From positions 4,340,001-4,404,000 of the forward strand of contig NZ_CP048113.1 in NCBI RefSeq assembly GCF_010093065.1: DNA of 64,000 nt. Direction: 5' to 3'. Below, one piece after another: positions 37,848 to 48,087 of this stretch. The number at the start of each line of letters is the position of its first letter. Within the stretch, counting starts at the first letter, position 1. The DNA is from Chitinophaga agri. GTDB taxonomy: Bacteria > Bacteroidota > Bacteroidia > Chitinophagales > Chitinophagaceae. A program made the translations under genes and the position numbers. Under the pieces are notes generated by a model. It searched no databases. It saw nothing but the letters and a program-made list of their open reading frames with translations, and was not told the DNA's origin.

Positions 37848-39278
37848 TTAAATCCGTATTCCAAATACATCTTTCAGGGCCTTCTTTGCTGCGTGGTAGC
37901 CACACATGCCGTGGATGCCTCCTCCGGGAGGGGTTGAGGAAGAACATACATAAATACCTTTAGCGGGCGTGGTATAGGGAGACCATCGCATAGCAGGGCG
38001 CGTATACAGTTGTGTAATATCCAATATGCCACCATTGATATCTCCACCTATATAGTTAGGGTTATATGCTTCGACATCAGCCGTGTTCATGACATGGCGC
38101 CCGATAATGAGGTCTTTGAAACCCGGTGCAAAACGTTCCACCTGATCTTCTATGGCGGCAGTCATATCTTTCGTAGAGCCACTGGGCACATGACAATATC
38201 CCCAGGCAGTATGTTTACCTGCCGGAGCACGACTATCATCAAAAATACTGTGTTGTACAAACAGGGTATAGGGTTGTTCCGGATGATGACCATCAGCAGT
38301 ACGTTGTTCATTGGCAGCGATCTCTTCGATCGTATTACCCAGGTGAATGGTACCGGCTTGTCTGCAACCTTCCGCAGTAAATGGTACCGGTCCATCCAGT
38401 GCCCAGTCCACCTTAAATACCCCCATGCCATAGCGGTAACGTTGCAACTGCCATCTGTAAAACGAAGTAAAGCGCTCACCCGCTATCTGTAATAACTGTT
38501 TAGGGGTTACATCCAGCAATACCGCCTTTGATTCGGGCAATTCCTTTAATGCCTTTACAAAGGTGCCTGTTACGATCTCTCCTCCCAATGAGGTAAAGTA
38601 TCCGGCTAAGGCATTTGCCAGCGACTGTGCGCCTCCCTTTGGAGCAGGCCATCCACCGGCATGGCTGTTCAGCATGAGTACCAGGCCGATGGCTGCGGTG
38701 GCAATATTGGTCAATGGCTGTATAGCATGTGCGGCTACGCCGCCAAATAGTCCTCTCGCTTCTCTGGTCTTAAAACGCTTTGCAAGTTGCATGGCTGATG
38801 GCAATGCCTTTAACCCGAACTTCGCCATCGTCAACGGATGTTTCGGGAACTGCAGGGGTCCGAGTATATCTTCTGAAAGTCCTTTAAAATCTCTGAGTAA
38901 GGATTGGATCAACTGTTCATAAGCATGTCTGTCATCGCCCAACTGCGCGGCGGTCTTCTCTAAAGAAGCGTATAAAACAGCCGCGGTACCATCGTCAAAT
39001 GGATGCGCAGCATCCGCTACGGGATAGAGATAAGAAAGCCCGAACTTTTCCAGTGGTAACTGACTGAAGAATGGAGACGTTACCGCCATCGGGTGAATAG
39101 CAGAACAGATATCATGTGTAAAACCAGGCAGGGTTAATTGTTTGGAACGCAATCCTCCACCTATTTCATTACGTCCTTCTATCAGTAATACGGATAAACC
39201 CTGTTGCTGCATGGCGATAGCCGCAGCTAAGCCGTTTGGTCCGGAACCGATCACTATTGCGTCGTATGAAGTCTTCAT
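37848..39278 (-). CDS. FAD-dependent oxidoreductase (phytoene desaturase-like)
   Basis: The 476-aa protein begins with the dinucleotide-binding motif VIGSGPNGLAAAIAM and a following EGRNEIGGGLRS, as in the amine-oxidase/carotenoid-desaturase superfamily. A C-terminal CSSSTPPGGGIHGMCGYHAA closes the FAD site. The true substrate is not evident and carotenoid synthesis genes are absent nearby. It is the last gene of the minus-strand run that starts with the cytochrome at 48663, separated from it by 141 bases, so it may have a separate promoter. Confidence 0.88.
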   Translation of the reverse strand: MKTSYDAIVIGSGPNGLAAAIAMQQQGLSVLLIEGRNEIGGGLRSKQLTLPGFTHDICSAIHPMAVTSPFFSQLPLEKFGLSYLYPVADAAHPFDDGTAAVLYASLEKTAAQLGDDRHAYEQLIQSLLRDFKGLSEDILGPLQFPKHPLTMAKFGLKALPSAMQLAKRFKTREARGLFGGVAAHAIQPLTNIATAAIGLVLMLNSHAGGWPAPKGGAQSLANALAGYFTSLGGEIVTGTFVKALKELPESKAVLLDVTPKQLLQIAGERFTSFYRWQLQRYRYGMGVFKVDWALDGPVPFTAEGCRQAGTIHLGNTIEEIAANEQRTADGHHPEQPYTLFVQHSIFDDSRAPAGKHTAWGYCHVPSGSTKDMTAAIEDQVERFAPGFKDLIIGRHVMNTADVEAYNPNYIGGDINGGILDITQLYTRPAMRWSPYTTPAKGIYVCSSSTPPGGGIHGMCGYHAAKKALKDVFGIRI

Positions 39279-39294
39279 AAAAATCAGGAATTGT

Positions 39295-39411
39295 GAATTG
39301 GGAATCAGGAGTTAGGAATAAGAATACTACTGTCGCTTCCTGCTACCTGACCATAATATTCAGATGTGTTATAAGACATATCTGCATAGCTGACTATCCA
39401 GTTCCCAATTC
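39295..39411. repeat. Spaced inverted repeat GAATTGGGAA/TTCCCAATTC
   Basis: Ten-base arms at 39295-39304 and 39402-39411 are separated by 97 bases, and several GGAAT/ATTCC motifs lie between. Such AT-rich GGAATT repeats are typical intergenic filler in this phylum. A role is not shown. Confidence 0.5.
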
Positions 39412-39419
39412 CTAATTAT

Positions 39420-40898
39420 TTAATACTGTCCTGCTGAAATGTTACCAGGCGATAACAGATACTGTTTATCCACCTTATCCAAAATTACGTAAATGGAATC
39501 TTTATTTTCGTTCAATCCATAAAGAATGATCCGGCGGGGACCAGTCTTCTCATAATGCAGCACAAATAGCGGATCTTTCTTTTTGCTGGTATTTGGCCGG
39601 TCAGTAGCATTACGGCGCTGACGTTCTCTCCCCTGGTTTACCGCGCTCCTGTTCTTATCACGCAATACCAGCTCCTGTTTAACCGTATCTGCTTCATAGA
39701 AGAAGAACCTGCGCCCACCCGCTACGCCTGCCAGTTCAAAGTTACGGTCAACGTCATTCTTAGGAGAGCCTCCGCCATTACTCAGGTCAAGCCATACCGG
39801 TTTATTGACCTGGTAAGTCAGCGAAGACCATTTCTCAAAAGTAACATGCTGCCAGCGTACAGTGTCTAGTGGTGAATACGGAATTACTTTATTATTAAGC
39901 CTGAACGCTGTGACATTATAGTAGCCTTGGGTATCGGCAAGTCCTTTGGTAACAGGCTGCTTATATGGATCATACAGGTAGTTCCACATCTGCAGATAAA
40001 AGAGTATCAGCACAAAAAGTATGATCGCGCCGCTCTTCAGTCCATAACGCGTGTATTGCTGCCACTTCTCTTTAAAGGATGGATAATAATGCACTGGTAC
40101 CGTATACTTTTCCAGTACCAGCAGGCGATAAATACCAGGGATATCATACGCCAGTACAAACAATCCAAGTAGTACAAAGTAAGCACTGTAAACATGCACT
40201 CCACCATCATACGCAAAGTTCACAAACGTAATATTAGCCAATGCGCCTGCCAGCAGCACCGCACCGATGGCTGCTGTTCCCCGAAAGAAGAGTAACACCC
40301 CTGCCAGTACCTCCACTATACCTGCAAATACCTGGTACCAGGGCACAATTCCAATAGACAACCAGTAGATCTTCTGAGCAGTGAAGTCGCCGAAGTTGGT
40401 ATGCAGATTAGAAATAGAAGGATAGGGCATCTGTACAGGAAACAGCTTTGTATATCCAAAGCCAATAATACCAATGCCGGCGCGGTAACGTACGATCACA
40501 CGTAACCAGTAATAAAGGACATTATACTCCTTCCGCCGATCAAACAGCGTCCATATAGCTGCACCGATCACCGCAATACCCAATGCCGCCAGCCAGCTGG
40601 CATAACTGGCAATACCCCAGCGACCGCTTTCTGACTCAATATTCCACAGGTTAGGCTGAAAGCGGGCGATGTCATACACATCACGATATTTCAGGTGGAG
40701 CCAGTCCATTGTAAACAGGTGCGTATACCAGTTCCAGCTGGTAGGAATACACATGATGATAAAGAATACAAACGCAATACGGAACGCAATACGCTGATAC
40801 CCTTTCCAGGGTTTTACAGGTGTAATGGCTGTTGCTGTCGTGTGGACTGTCGCAGATGTATCCTGCGTGGCAGGTGCTGAATGAGTTATATCTGACAT
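39420..40898 (-). CDS. DoxX-like membrane protein, downstream paralogue
   Basis: A large membrane protein (about 492 aa from the chosen start MSDITHSAP; an open frame extends to 40940 but would overlap the previous gene). It has a DoxX-like multi-helix part (LYYWLRVIVRYRAGIGIIGFGYTKLFP and the following helices) and a soluble C-terminal domain (about 330-490). It is a clear tandem relative of the gene at 40909: both contain YYWLRVIVRYR, KLFP, PYPSIS and a matching helix pattern. The DoxX family is in some cases linked to thiosulfate or sulfur oxidation. The neighbouring sulfite-oxidase-like gene supports such a link, but a catalytic role is not shown. Confidence 0.8.
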   Translation of the reverse strand: MSDITHSAPATQDTSATVHTTATAITPVKPWKGYQRIAFRIAFVFFIIMCIPTSWNWYTHLFTMDWLHLKYRDVYDIARFQPNLWNIESESGRWGIASYASWLAALGIAVIGAAIWTLFDRRKEYNVLYYWLRVIVRYRAGIGIIGFGYTKLFPVQMPYPSISNLHTNFGDFTAQKIYWLSIGIVPWYQVFAGIVEVLAGVLLFFRGTAAIGAVLLAGALANITFVNFAYDGGVHVYSAYFVLLGLFVLAYDIPGIYRLLVLEKYTVPVHYYPSFKEKWQQYTRYGLKSGAIILFVLILFYLQMWNYLYDPYKQPVTKGLADTQGYYNVTAFRLNNKVIPYSPLDTVRWQHVTFEKWSSLTYQVNKPVWLDLSNGGGSPKNDVDRNFELAGVAGGRRFFFYEADTVKQELVLRDKNRSAVNQGRERQRRNATDRPNTSKKKDPLFVLHYEKTGPRRIILYGLNENKDSIYVILDKVDKQYLLSPGNISAGQY

Positions 40899-40908
40899 AA
40901 CGTTGATT

Positions 40909-42255
40909 TTAGAGTTTAAGCGGTTTACGACGACCTTCAATCAGTGGATATTTTTTATCGATCTTGTCCAGCACGGCATAAACGGAGTCCTGCTTTTCAT
41001 TGGTACCCGAAAGGATAATGCGGCTACTGTCAGGCCTTATATAATGCAATACCAGTTTTTCCCGCTGATGATGTCTGTTCTTATTTTGCAGAAATATTAT
41101 TTGCCGACCAGTATCGATACCATAGCTGTAATAATGCCTGCTCACGGAACCGGCCAGTTCATAGTTTTTGTCAGCATCATTCGTATAGATCTCTTCTGTA
41201 TCAGCCAGGTCGGGATGTACGTACCGGTTGGAACGGATGCTCAGCGTCGCCCAGCGTTCAAATACAACGTCTTTCCAGCGTACAGAATCGGTCAGTGAAT
41301 AAGGAATCTCCTGGTTATTGATCCGGAAAGTGCTAACATTGTAAATACCTGCTGCATGCTCCAGCCCTGGTGTCTTTGGATATTGGTACCCTGCGTTCCT
41401 ATAGCTCGCATATGTCTTATATCCGTACAATCCCACGAAGAAAAAGATGAACAGGGTCTTTAGCGCGAACTTCAGTCCCCGGTGCCAGGGTTGTGGCAGA
41501 TAAGGACGCACCGTGTTTGGCGCTGTGGGTTGTTCCAATGTCAGCAAACTGATAATACGGATGATATCATAAGATAACAGGAACAATGCAAGCACTACCA
41601 GATAGAAGCTATATACATATTCCCCACCTTCATAAGCCAGGTTAGACATGAATACATTGCCCGTAAAAGTGATTATCACGCCGGCGCCAATAGTCGCTGT
41701 TCTTCTGTTGAGCAACAAAAGGCCCGCGACAGTCTCCACCAGTCCCAGAAAGGCTTCCATAGATGGTACCACACCGGTGCTCATAGCAAAGATCTTCCAG
41801 GCTGATAGGTCCCCGTATTGTGTATTCAGCTGACTTATACTCGGGTAGGGCAGCTGCTGCGGGAACAGTTTCAGCAACCCGTAGGCAATCACACCGATAG
41901 CAAGTCTGTATCTGACTATCACGCGTAGCCAATAGTACAGCTGATTATACTGCTGCCGTGCCTTATCAAAATACGTCCAGACAAGCGTACCTGTCAACGC
42001 GATGAATGCCGCGATGCCCCAGTCCGCAAAGCTGTTGAAGGGGGCATTCCCAGATACGAACTTTGGTGAATAACGCGTCAGATAAAAGATATCCCGGAAG
42101 CTCAGTTCTAGCCAGTGAATATGGAAAAGGCCGACGAAATAGCGGATATCCAGCGGGACGCACTGAATAATAAAATAGATGAATACAAAACGGAAAAGCA
42201 CCTTCCAGGACGCTTTCCACGTTTGCGGTGGCAATAAGTTTGCGGGATGTGTCAT
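40909..42255 (-). CDS. DoxX-like membrane protein, upstream paralogue
   Basis: The 448-aa protein has the same plan as the downstream gene: an N-terminal hydrophobic segment, DoxX-like helices (YYWLRVIVRYRLAIGVIAYGLLKLFPQQ), and a C-terminal soluble part with AGIYNVSTFRINNQEIPYSL. The stop is 10 bases before the start of its paralogue, and it follows the SusD gene by 34 bases. It is therefore translated from the operon that holds the SusC/SusD pair and the sulfite-oxidase-like gene. It probably arose by tandem duplication. Function unknown. Confidence 0.82.
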   Translation of the reverse strand: MTHPANLLPPQTWKASWKVLFRFVFIYFIIQCVPLDIRYFVGLFHIHWLELSFRDIFYLTRYSPKFVSGNAPFNSFADWGIAAFIALTGTLVWTYFDKARQQYNQLYYWLRVIVRYRLAIGVIAYGLLKLFPQQLPYPSISQLNTQYGDLSAWKIFAMSTGVVPSMEAFLGLVETVAGLLLLNRRTATIGAGVIITFTGNVFMSNLAYEGGEYVYSFYLVVLALFLLSYDIIRIISLLTLEQPTAPNTVRPYLPQPWHRGLKFALKTLFIFFFVGLYGYKTYASYRNAGYQYPKTPGLEHAAGIYNVSTFRINNQEIPYSLTDSVRWKDVVFERWATLSIRSNRYVHPDLADTEEIYTNDADKNYELAGSVSRHYYSYGIDTGRQIIFLQNKNRHHQREKLVLHYIRPDSSRIILSGTNEKQDSVYAVLDKIDKKYPLIEGRRKPLKL

Positions 42256-42289
42256 ACCTGCAGGTTTATAGTAAAGGATTGGTTAGCGT

Positions 42290-43621
42290 TTAGTAACCCG
42301 GATTAGGCTCCAGGGCATTATCAGCATTCAGTTCAATGGCTGGTATCGGCATCACATATTTCCGTACATCCGTCACACCCAGTACAGCGGCCGCTCTGTC
42401 TGTTCTTACCAGGTCATACCAGCGGTGTGGTTCAAAAGCAAATTCCAACCTGCGCTCATGCTCAATGGCCAGCAGGATATCCGCCTGCGAAGTCGCTGTG
42501 CTGGCGGGCAATCCTGCTCTGTCACGTACAGCATCAAGGTCAAGCAGTGCGCCTTCCAGGTTACGCAGTTGTGCCCGCGCTTCTGCACGGATGAGATATT
42601 GCTCCGCGATACGCAGGACGTAGGCAGGGTCGGTAGCCGGACTACGATAATAGAAGTTACCGTACCAGAGGCCCTGATTGGTAACGGCAACTGCGCTGTT
42701 ACGGTTACCGCCAATAGCCGGATCATTGACCAGCGCGATGAACGCGTCGCTGGGCGCCCACTGGCGCGTACCATTATTGGCAGGTGGCTGCCAGTAGCCA
42801 CGGTGTGCACTCGTATTGTTGGCACTATAGTTTATTTCGAAGATGGATTCATTGGTCGCCACTACGTTATTTGCAAAAAACGCACTATAGGGCTTTATAA
42901 GCTGATATTTCGCGTCTCCTATCAACCTGGAACTATATTCCTCGGCCTGCGCCCAATCACCCTGATACAGGTAAAAACGGGCCAGTAATGCCCATACTGT
43001 TTTACGGGTAGCACGATACCTGTTCGTTGTCTCTGGCAGGAGTGGCTCCGCTGCGTGCAGATCTTTCAGTACCTGCCCATAGGTCTGTTCCAGCGTACTA
43101 CGCTTCAATCCTTTGGTGTCGTTGATATTTGAGGTGGCTTTTATCACCAGCTGCACACCGCCCCAGGTGCGGGCCAGATCAAAGTAGGCCAGTGCGCGTA
43201 CAAAGTAGGCTTCTCCCAGTAAGGTATTTCTTTCATCTGCGGTCAGGGAGGCATCTGTTACGGCTGGTAGTTTATCAATCACCTGATTGGCCCTGTTGAC
43301 AGTAGAATAAATACCAGTCCATACGGTGGCGACATTCGTATTATCCGCTTTGACCGCATGAGAAATAAACTGCTGGATAACAGACTGGGAGCCGGTCCAC
43401 TGAATATTATCACCGGATAGATAACCGATAGTCTGGAATAAGGCACCGTAATAATCATCGTCTCCCAGTTGCCTGTAGATACCGCGAACGGCCGTCTGGG
43501 CAGAGGTCTTATCTACGATGGTCGTCTCATCTGATACAGCATCTTTGGGTTCCACATCCAGGAAGTCCCTGCATGCCGTCAGCAATAACAGAAGTGGCAA
43601 TATGCGGATATATAATTTCAT
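42290..43621 (-). CDS. SusD/RagB-family surface lipoprotein
   Basis: A 443-aa SusD-type substrate-binding lipoprotein with lipobox LLTAC (Cys17) and the typical start RDFLDVEPKD. Tetratricopeptide-like helices and the C-terminal family motifs (VLRIAEQYLIRAEARAQL, ERRLEFAFEPHRWYDLVR) are present. SusD proteins sit on the outer-membrane surface and close over the SusC channel to capture substrate. It follows its SusC partner by 44 bases. The substrate is unknown. The association with sulfite-oxidase and DoxX genes rather than with glycoside hydrolases is unusual. Confidence 0.93.
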   Translation of the reverse strand: MKLYIRILPLLLLLTACRDFLDVEPKDAVSDETTIVDKTSAQTAVRGIYRQLGDDDYYGALFQTIGYLSGDNIQWTGSQSVIQQFISHAVKADNTNVATVWTGIYSTVNRANQVIDKLPAVTDASLTADERNTLLGEAYFVRALAYFDLARTWGGVQLVIKATSNINDTKGLKRSTLEQTYGQVLKDLHAAEPLLPETTNRYRATRKTVWALLARFYLYQGDWAQAEEYSSRLIGDAKYQLIKPYSAFFANNVVATNESIFEINYSANNTSAHRGYWQPPANNGTRQWAPSDAFIALVNDPAIGGNRNSAVAVTNQGLWYGNFYYRSPATDPAYVLRIAEQYLIRAEARAQLRNLEGALLDLDAVRDRAGLPASTATSQADILLAIEHERRLEFAFEPHRWYDLVRTDRAAAVLGVTDVRKYVMPIPAIELNADNALEPNPGY

Positions 43622-43665
43622 GATTTCTTACATTATTAATGAGTAATTTCTAATTCCTGTTTGCA

Positions 43666-46600
43666 TTACAGTGTCACGTTCACCCCAAATTGTAATGTGC
43701 GCGATTGCGGAGGTGTACCGAGGTCAATACCCTGTACCGTCTGTGCGGCGGTCACATTCGCTTCGGGATCCGGACCTGTATATTTGGTTAACAGCCAGAG
43801 ATTGTTACCAGCAAAGTAGACACGCAGCACATCAATATGCCAGCGGCTTGTCAGTGCTTTAGGCAACGTATATCCCAGTGTCAGTGCCTGTAAGCGCAGG
43901 AAGGAACCATTTTCAATAAAGCGGCTGTTCTGTTCAAGGGTATAGTTGTTACCTACTTTGGTGAGTCTTGGTACATCTGTCACATCACCTTCTTTCTGCC
44001 AGCGCTTCAGCTGACTGGCGAACAATACCCTGTTCGCGTCGCGGGTACCACCACCTTCGCCGAAAAAGCGGTTCAGGTTTAACACCTTATTACCATACTG
44101 GTAATTGAACTGTATGGATGCATCAAATGATTTCCAGGAGAAGCTGTTGTTGATCCCACCAAAGAATCTGGGCAGCGCATTTCCTACGATCTGCCTGTCG
44201 GCAACCGTGATACTACCATCACCATTCACATCTTCAAAGATGGCATTCCCTGTCTTCGGATCTACAGACTTTTGTTTATACATCCAGAATGAATACATGG
44301 AATATCCCTGCTGCATCCTGATCCAGTCGCGGTTGTACTGGGTAATAGGCACGGGCAGTTGCGCTACACGGTTCCTGTTTCCGGAAATACTGAAGGATGT
44401 ATTCCAGGTGAAATCTCCGCGTTTGACATTTTCAGAACGGATCGACACCTCATACCCTTTATTGCTGATCTCTCCGGCATTGGAATAATACGTGCTGTAA
44501 CCTGTATTTGACGGCACGGGCAGTTGTAGTAACACATCGGAAGTCTTCTTCGAATAGACGTTGAGTTCTACTGCGAGACGGCCATCAAAGAAAGCAGCAT
44601 CCAGCCCCAGGTTAGCCTGTTCTGTTTTCTCCCAGCGCAAGTCAGGGTTGGACAGCTGCAAAGGCGCTGTTGCAGGTTTATCTCCACCAGTTTCACTATC
44701 GGGGTAACCGCTGGCACCTGTCCACAGTCCACGGGCAGCAAAGTCATTGAGACCGCTCTGGTTACCTGTTACGCCATAGCTGGCTCTTAACTTCAGGTCG
44801 CTGATAAAACTGATATCTTTCAGGAACTGCTCCTGTTTCAGGCGCCAGGCGGCACCTACTGCAGGAAAGTATCCCCAGCGGTGATTAGTTCCAAAGCGTG
44901 ATGAGCCATCGGCACGTAAACTAAACTCCACGAAATATTTGCTGTCGTAATTGTAATCCAGACGGGAAAAGAAAGAGGCCAGCGTTCCCTGCGTCCAGGT
45001 TTGCCCGGAGGTACGGGTAGAGGCAGAAGAGATATCTGTATAAGCGTTATTGGGGAAACCTGTACCCTGGGCGAATGTGCGCTTCAGGGTATTCTCCTGC
45101 ACGGTATTACCGACCAATGCGCCGAACGTATGTCCGCGGCCGAGTTTCTTACGGTAGGACAATGTCTGTTCGTTGATCCAGGTACTGTTCTGTGTGATGG
45201 AAGACGTCGCCAGTCCGTAGGTAGGCGCCGCTCCCAGCTGTGTTTTATCATTCCAGTATTCTGATTCATCATAGTTGTTATAATCCACGCTCCAGCTGGT
45301 ACGGAATTTCAGATCGGGCAAGATCTCTGCTTCCGCATACAGGTTACCGATGTAGCGCAGGCTGACTGTCTGCACGTCATAGTTGTTCAGCAGTACCTGC
45401 AGGTTGTCAAAACCGGCCCAGCGGGCAGGTGTACCATCAGCGTTGGTTTCAGGCAGATAAGTAGGCGTATGCAGGGCTGATTGCAGCAGGCCTCCCTGCG
45501 GCCCATCACCGGCGCGCGCCTGATTACGGAGGGAACGGGTAATACCGTTGCTGACACCTACCTGTATACGATCATTGATCTTATGATCAATGTTGAGTTT
45601 CAGACTGGCTCTTTCGAAAAAGACAGGGCGGATATTAGCCTCCTGTTTTGTGTAGCCGGCGCCTATATAGAATTTAGTTTTATCAGCACCACCATTCAGC
45701 GAAAGATCATAGTTCGCCAGTTGCCCTGTACGAAATAATTCGGCCAGTCTGTCGTAGGTCTTTTGTTCTTCCGGCAGTCCACGCCCACCTGCTGCTACCG
45801 GACGGAAAGGTCTGTTAGCAAAATTCTGATTGGATGCGGGGTTATCTATACCAGTATTGATCCAGAACTCATTGACCAGGGTAGCATGTTCGGGACCAGT
45901 GGTCAGATCCCAGCGTTTAGGCGCTTTTGCAAGACCGTGTGACACGTTTACATTAACCTTTGTCTTCTGCGCATAGTTACCACGTTTGGTGGTAACGATC
46001 ACTACACCGTTTGCACCACGGGAACCATAGATAGCGGTGGCACTTGCGTCTTTGAGTACTTCTATGCTGGCGATGTCACCAGGGTTGATGTCCGCAATAG
46101 GAGAGGTGGCACGGCCGCCGGTGCTGACAGATTGTAAACTGGTATTATTGACAAACACGCCATCTACTACGTACAGCGGGTCATTGCCTGCGTTGATAGA
46201 AGTAGTACCACGTACACGTACAAACACACCATCACCAGGTACGCCGGTATTGGAATTGATCTGCAAACCGGCAGCTTTGCCCTGTAGTTGAGCGTCAAAG
46301 CCCGCCACAGGAACATTCCTTGTTTCAGAGGTATTGATGGTTGATACAGCACTGGTAAGGTTACGACGTTCCTGTGTACCATATCCCACGATCACTACTT
46401 CACTGAGTTTTTTATCATCTGACTCCAGTTGTATGCTGATATGTGCACTGCTGCCGACTTTTACTTCCTTTGATTTATATCCGAGGTAAGTAAAAATAAG
46501 TACGGCGTCTGCTGGCGCGTTCAGTTCAAATGAACCATCTATGCGGGTAAGCGCACCACGTTTGGAGCCTTTTACGACCACACTTACACCAGGCAGTTGC

Positions 46601-46797
46601 TGGCCATTGCTATCCGTCACTTTTCCTTTCACGGGGATCTCTGCCAGGCGTCTGTTCGTCCATGCTGGTGATGTGGTTGAGAGAGATGCCGCACCGAGTA
46701 CACCGGCGCTGTGTAATACAGCAGGTATCAGCAGGAAACCCGCGTTTTTAGTAAGCCTGCGCATGACAGGATATTGTCCGTAATCAAAGATCGACAT
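43666..46797 (-). CDS. SusC/RagA-family TonB-dependent outer-membrane transporter
   Basis: The 1043-aa protein has a carboxypeptidase D-like beta domain (about 55-135), the TonB plug (about 140-260, with SINAGNDPLYVVDGVF and IEVLKDASATAIYGSRGANG) and a 22-strand barrel ending in RTLQFGVNVTL. It has no STN domain, so it probably does not signal to a FecR protein. The better start may be MRRLTKNAG (46764), which gives a clear signal sequence. It lies 29 bases after the sulfite-oxidase-like gene and 44 before SusD, within the same operon. It imports substrate at the expense of the proton-motive force through TonB. Confidence 0.94.
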   Translation of the reverse strand: MSIFDYGQYPVMRRLTKNAGFLLIPAVLHSAGVLGAASLSTTSPAWTNRRLAEIPVKGKVTDSNGQQLPGVSVVVKGSKRGALTRIDGSFELNAPADAVLIFTYLGYKSKEVKVGSSAHISIQLESDDKKLSEVVIVGYGTQERRNLTSAVSTINTSETRNVPVAGFDAQLQGKAAGLQINSNTGVPGDGVFVRVRGTTSINAGNDPLYVVDGVFVNNTSLQSVSTGGRATSPIADINPGDIASIEVLKDASATAIYGSRGANGVVIVTTKRGNYAQKTKVNVNVSHGLAKAPKRWDLTTGPEHATLVNEFWINTGIDNPASNQNFANRPFRPVAAGGRGLPEEQKTYDRLAELFRTGQLANYDLSLNGGADKTKFYIGAGYTKQEANIRPVFFERASLKLNIDHKINDRIQVGVSNGITRSLRNQARAGDGPQGGLLQSALHTPTYLPETNADGTPARWAGFDNLQVLLNNYDVQTVSLRYIGNLYAEAEILPDLKFRTSWSVDYNNYDESEYWNDKTQLGAAPTYGLATSSITQNSTWINEQTLSYRKKLGRGHTFGALVGNTVQENTLKRTFAQGTGFPNNAYTDISSASTRTSGQTWTQGTLASFFSRLDYNYDSKYFVEFSLRADGSSRFGTNHRWGYFPAVGAAWRLKQEQFLKDISFISDLKLRASYGVTGNQSGLNDFAARGLWTGASGYPDSETGGDKPATAPLQLSNPDLRWEKTEQANLGLDAAFFDGRLAVELNVYSKKTSDVLLQLPVPSNTGYSTYYSNAGEISNKGYEVSIRSENVKRGDFTWNTSFSISGNRNRVAQLPVPITQYNRDWIRMQQGYSMYSFWMYKQKSVDPKTGNAIFEDVNGDGSITVADRQIVGNALPRFFGGINNSFSWKSFDASIQFNYQYGNKVLNLNRFFGEGGGTRDANRVLFASQLKRWQKEGDVTDVPRLTKVGNNYTLEQNSRFIENGSFLRLQALTLGYTLPKALTSRWHIDVLRVYFAGNNLWLLTKYTGPDPEANVTAAQTVQGIDLGTPPQSRTLQFGVNVTL

Positions 46798-46826
46798 ATT
46801 GCTGATTGGTTTTTATGCTGAATATT

Positions 46827-48044
46827 CTATTGCCATTTTTCCGGTCTGTATACAACTTCTCCGCCCCGTTGTACCAGCCATGCGGTAATGGGGTTCAGAT
46901 GATATCCTGTACCAATGCCACGGGCAGCGATCAGTTCTTTCAATGTAGGTTGTGTGTAGCCTGTTTCGTCAGTGGCGCGGCTCATGATCTCGGTTGTATC
47001 GCCATTCCATTGCCATAGGTATCTGAAATAAGTATGTGCCTTATCGAGTACAGGCTCCTGTAAGCGCGCGGCATTCCAGGTTTTGCCAGCATCGGTGCTT
47101 AATTCCACTCCCGCTATTTTTCCGCGTCCACTCCAGGCGATGCCTCTGATCTCTACCCATCCTTTCTGCAACTGTACAGGGTAAGAGGGATAGGTGATGA
47201 TGGAGCGTGCATCCATGGTAAAACTGAACTGACGGATCTTTCCATCCTTTACAGGTTCCGTATATTTTGATGTTTCTTCTCTTGTCATGAAAGGTGCGTC
47301 GGACAGTTCAATACGACGCAGCCACTTGATACTGGTATTACCTTCCCAGCCAGGCAGGAGCAGCCGTGCCGGGTAACCCTGTTGTGGGCGAATGGCTTCC
47401 CCATTTTGTGCATAAACGATCATAGCGTCATCCCAACCTTTGCTAACGGGGATGCTACGCGTCATGGCAGCCGCGTCTGATCCTTCTGCGAGAAACCAGG
47501 AAGCGTTAGGTTTAACACCCACTTCACGGAAGAGCGTAGATAACATAACACCGGTCCATTCGCTTTGGCTGGTGAGTCCGCAGATATCCTGGGGCGTAAC
47601 TGCCTCCCTATCCGGCTTTCTGAAATTACCTGAGCATTCTATGAAACAGATCCTTGAAACAGCAGGAAAACGTTTGAGATCGGAGAGGGAGAAGACAGTA
47701 GGACGGTCTACCAAACCGTGTATGGTCAGCTCATAGGTATGGGGATCAATAGCCGGCACGCCTGCATGATGCCGTTCAAAATGAAGGTCAGACGGAGTGA
47801 TAATACCGTACAGGTCCTGCAGCGGCGTTTGAGAAGAAGTGAGGGAAGCTTTTCTGACCGGCTGTTCAAATGGAGATCTTGTACCCAGTGGGCCGGGCAG
47901 TGGACCTGTTATTTTGGTAGGGTCCGTAGCAGCTTGGGGAATACCAGTCTGCACCATTTTGCCGAAGGATGACTTTACCATTACCACAGCAGCTGTGGCA
48001 GCACCTCCGAGCAAAAGGCGACGACGCGTCATCTTTTGGCTCAT
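46827..48044 (-). CDS. Sulfite-oxidase-family molybdoenzyme (SoxC-like)
   Basis: The 405-aa protein has a twin-arginine (Tat) signal (MTRRRLLLGGAATAAV), so it is exported folded with its cofactor. The molybdopterin domain contains the conserved molybdenum-ligand cysteine C137 (RICFIECSGN) and an ELSDAPF stretch. The C-terminal dimerisation domain (about 290-390) includes GVELSTDAGKTWNAARL. Enzymes of this fold oxidise sulfite to sulfate or related sulfur compounds and pass electrons to a cytochrome c. A c-type cytochrome gene precedes it by 43 bases. The linked SusC/SusD pair follows. The exact substrate is inferred from the family only. Confidence 0.9.
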   Translation of the reverse strand: MSQKMTRRRLLLGGAATAAVVMVKSSFGKMVQTGIPQAATDPTKITGPLPGPLGTRSPFEQPVRKASLTSSQTPLQDLYGIITPSDLHFERHHAGVPAIDPHTYELTIHGLVDRPTVFSLSDLKRFPAVSRICFIECSGNFRKPDREAVTPQDICGLTSQSEWTGVMLSTLFREVGVKPNASWFLAEGSDAAAMTRSIPVSKGWDDAMIVYAQNGEAIRPQQGYPARLLLPGWEGNTSIKWLRRIELSDAPFMTREETSKYTEPVKDGKIRQFSFTMDARSIITYPSYPVQLQKGWVEIRGIAWSGRGKIAGVELSTDAGKTWNAARLQEPVLDKAHTYFRYLWQWNGDTTEIMSRATDETGYTQPTLKELIAARGIGTGYHLNPITAWLVQRGGEVVYRPEKWQ

Positions 48045-48087
48045 ATTAAGTTCAATTATGAATTACAGTTTTATGCGACGCATATGT

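Noticed and set aside
39295..39411. Spaced GAATTGGGAA repeat as a mobile-element end
   Set aside because: No transposase or target-site duplication is nearby; such AT-rich repeats are common intergenic filler.
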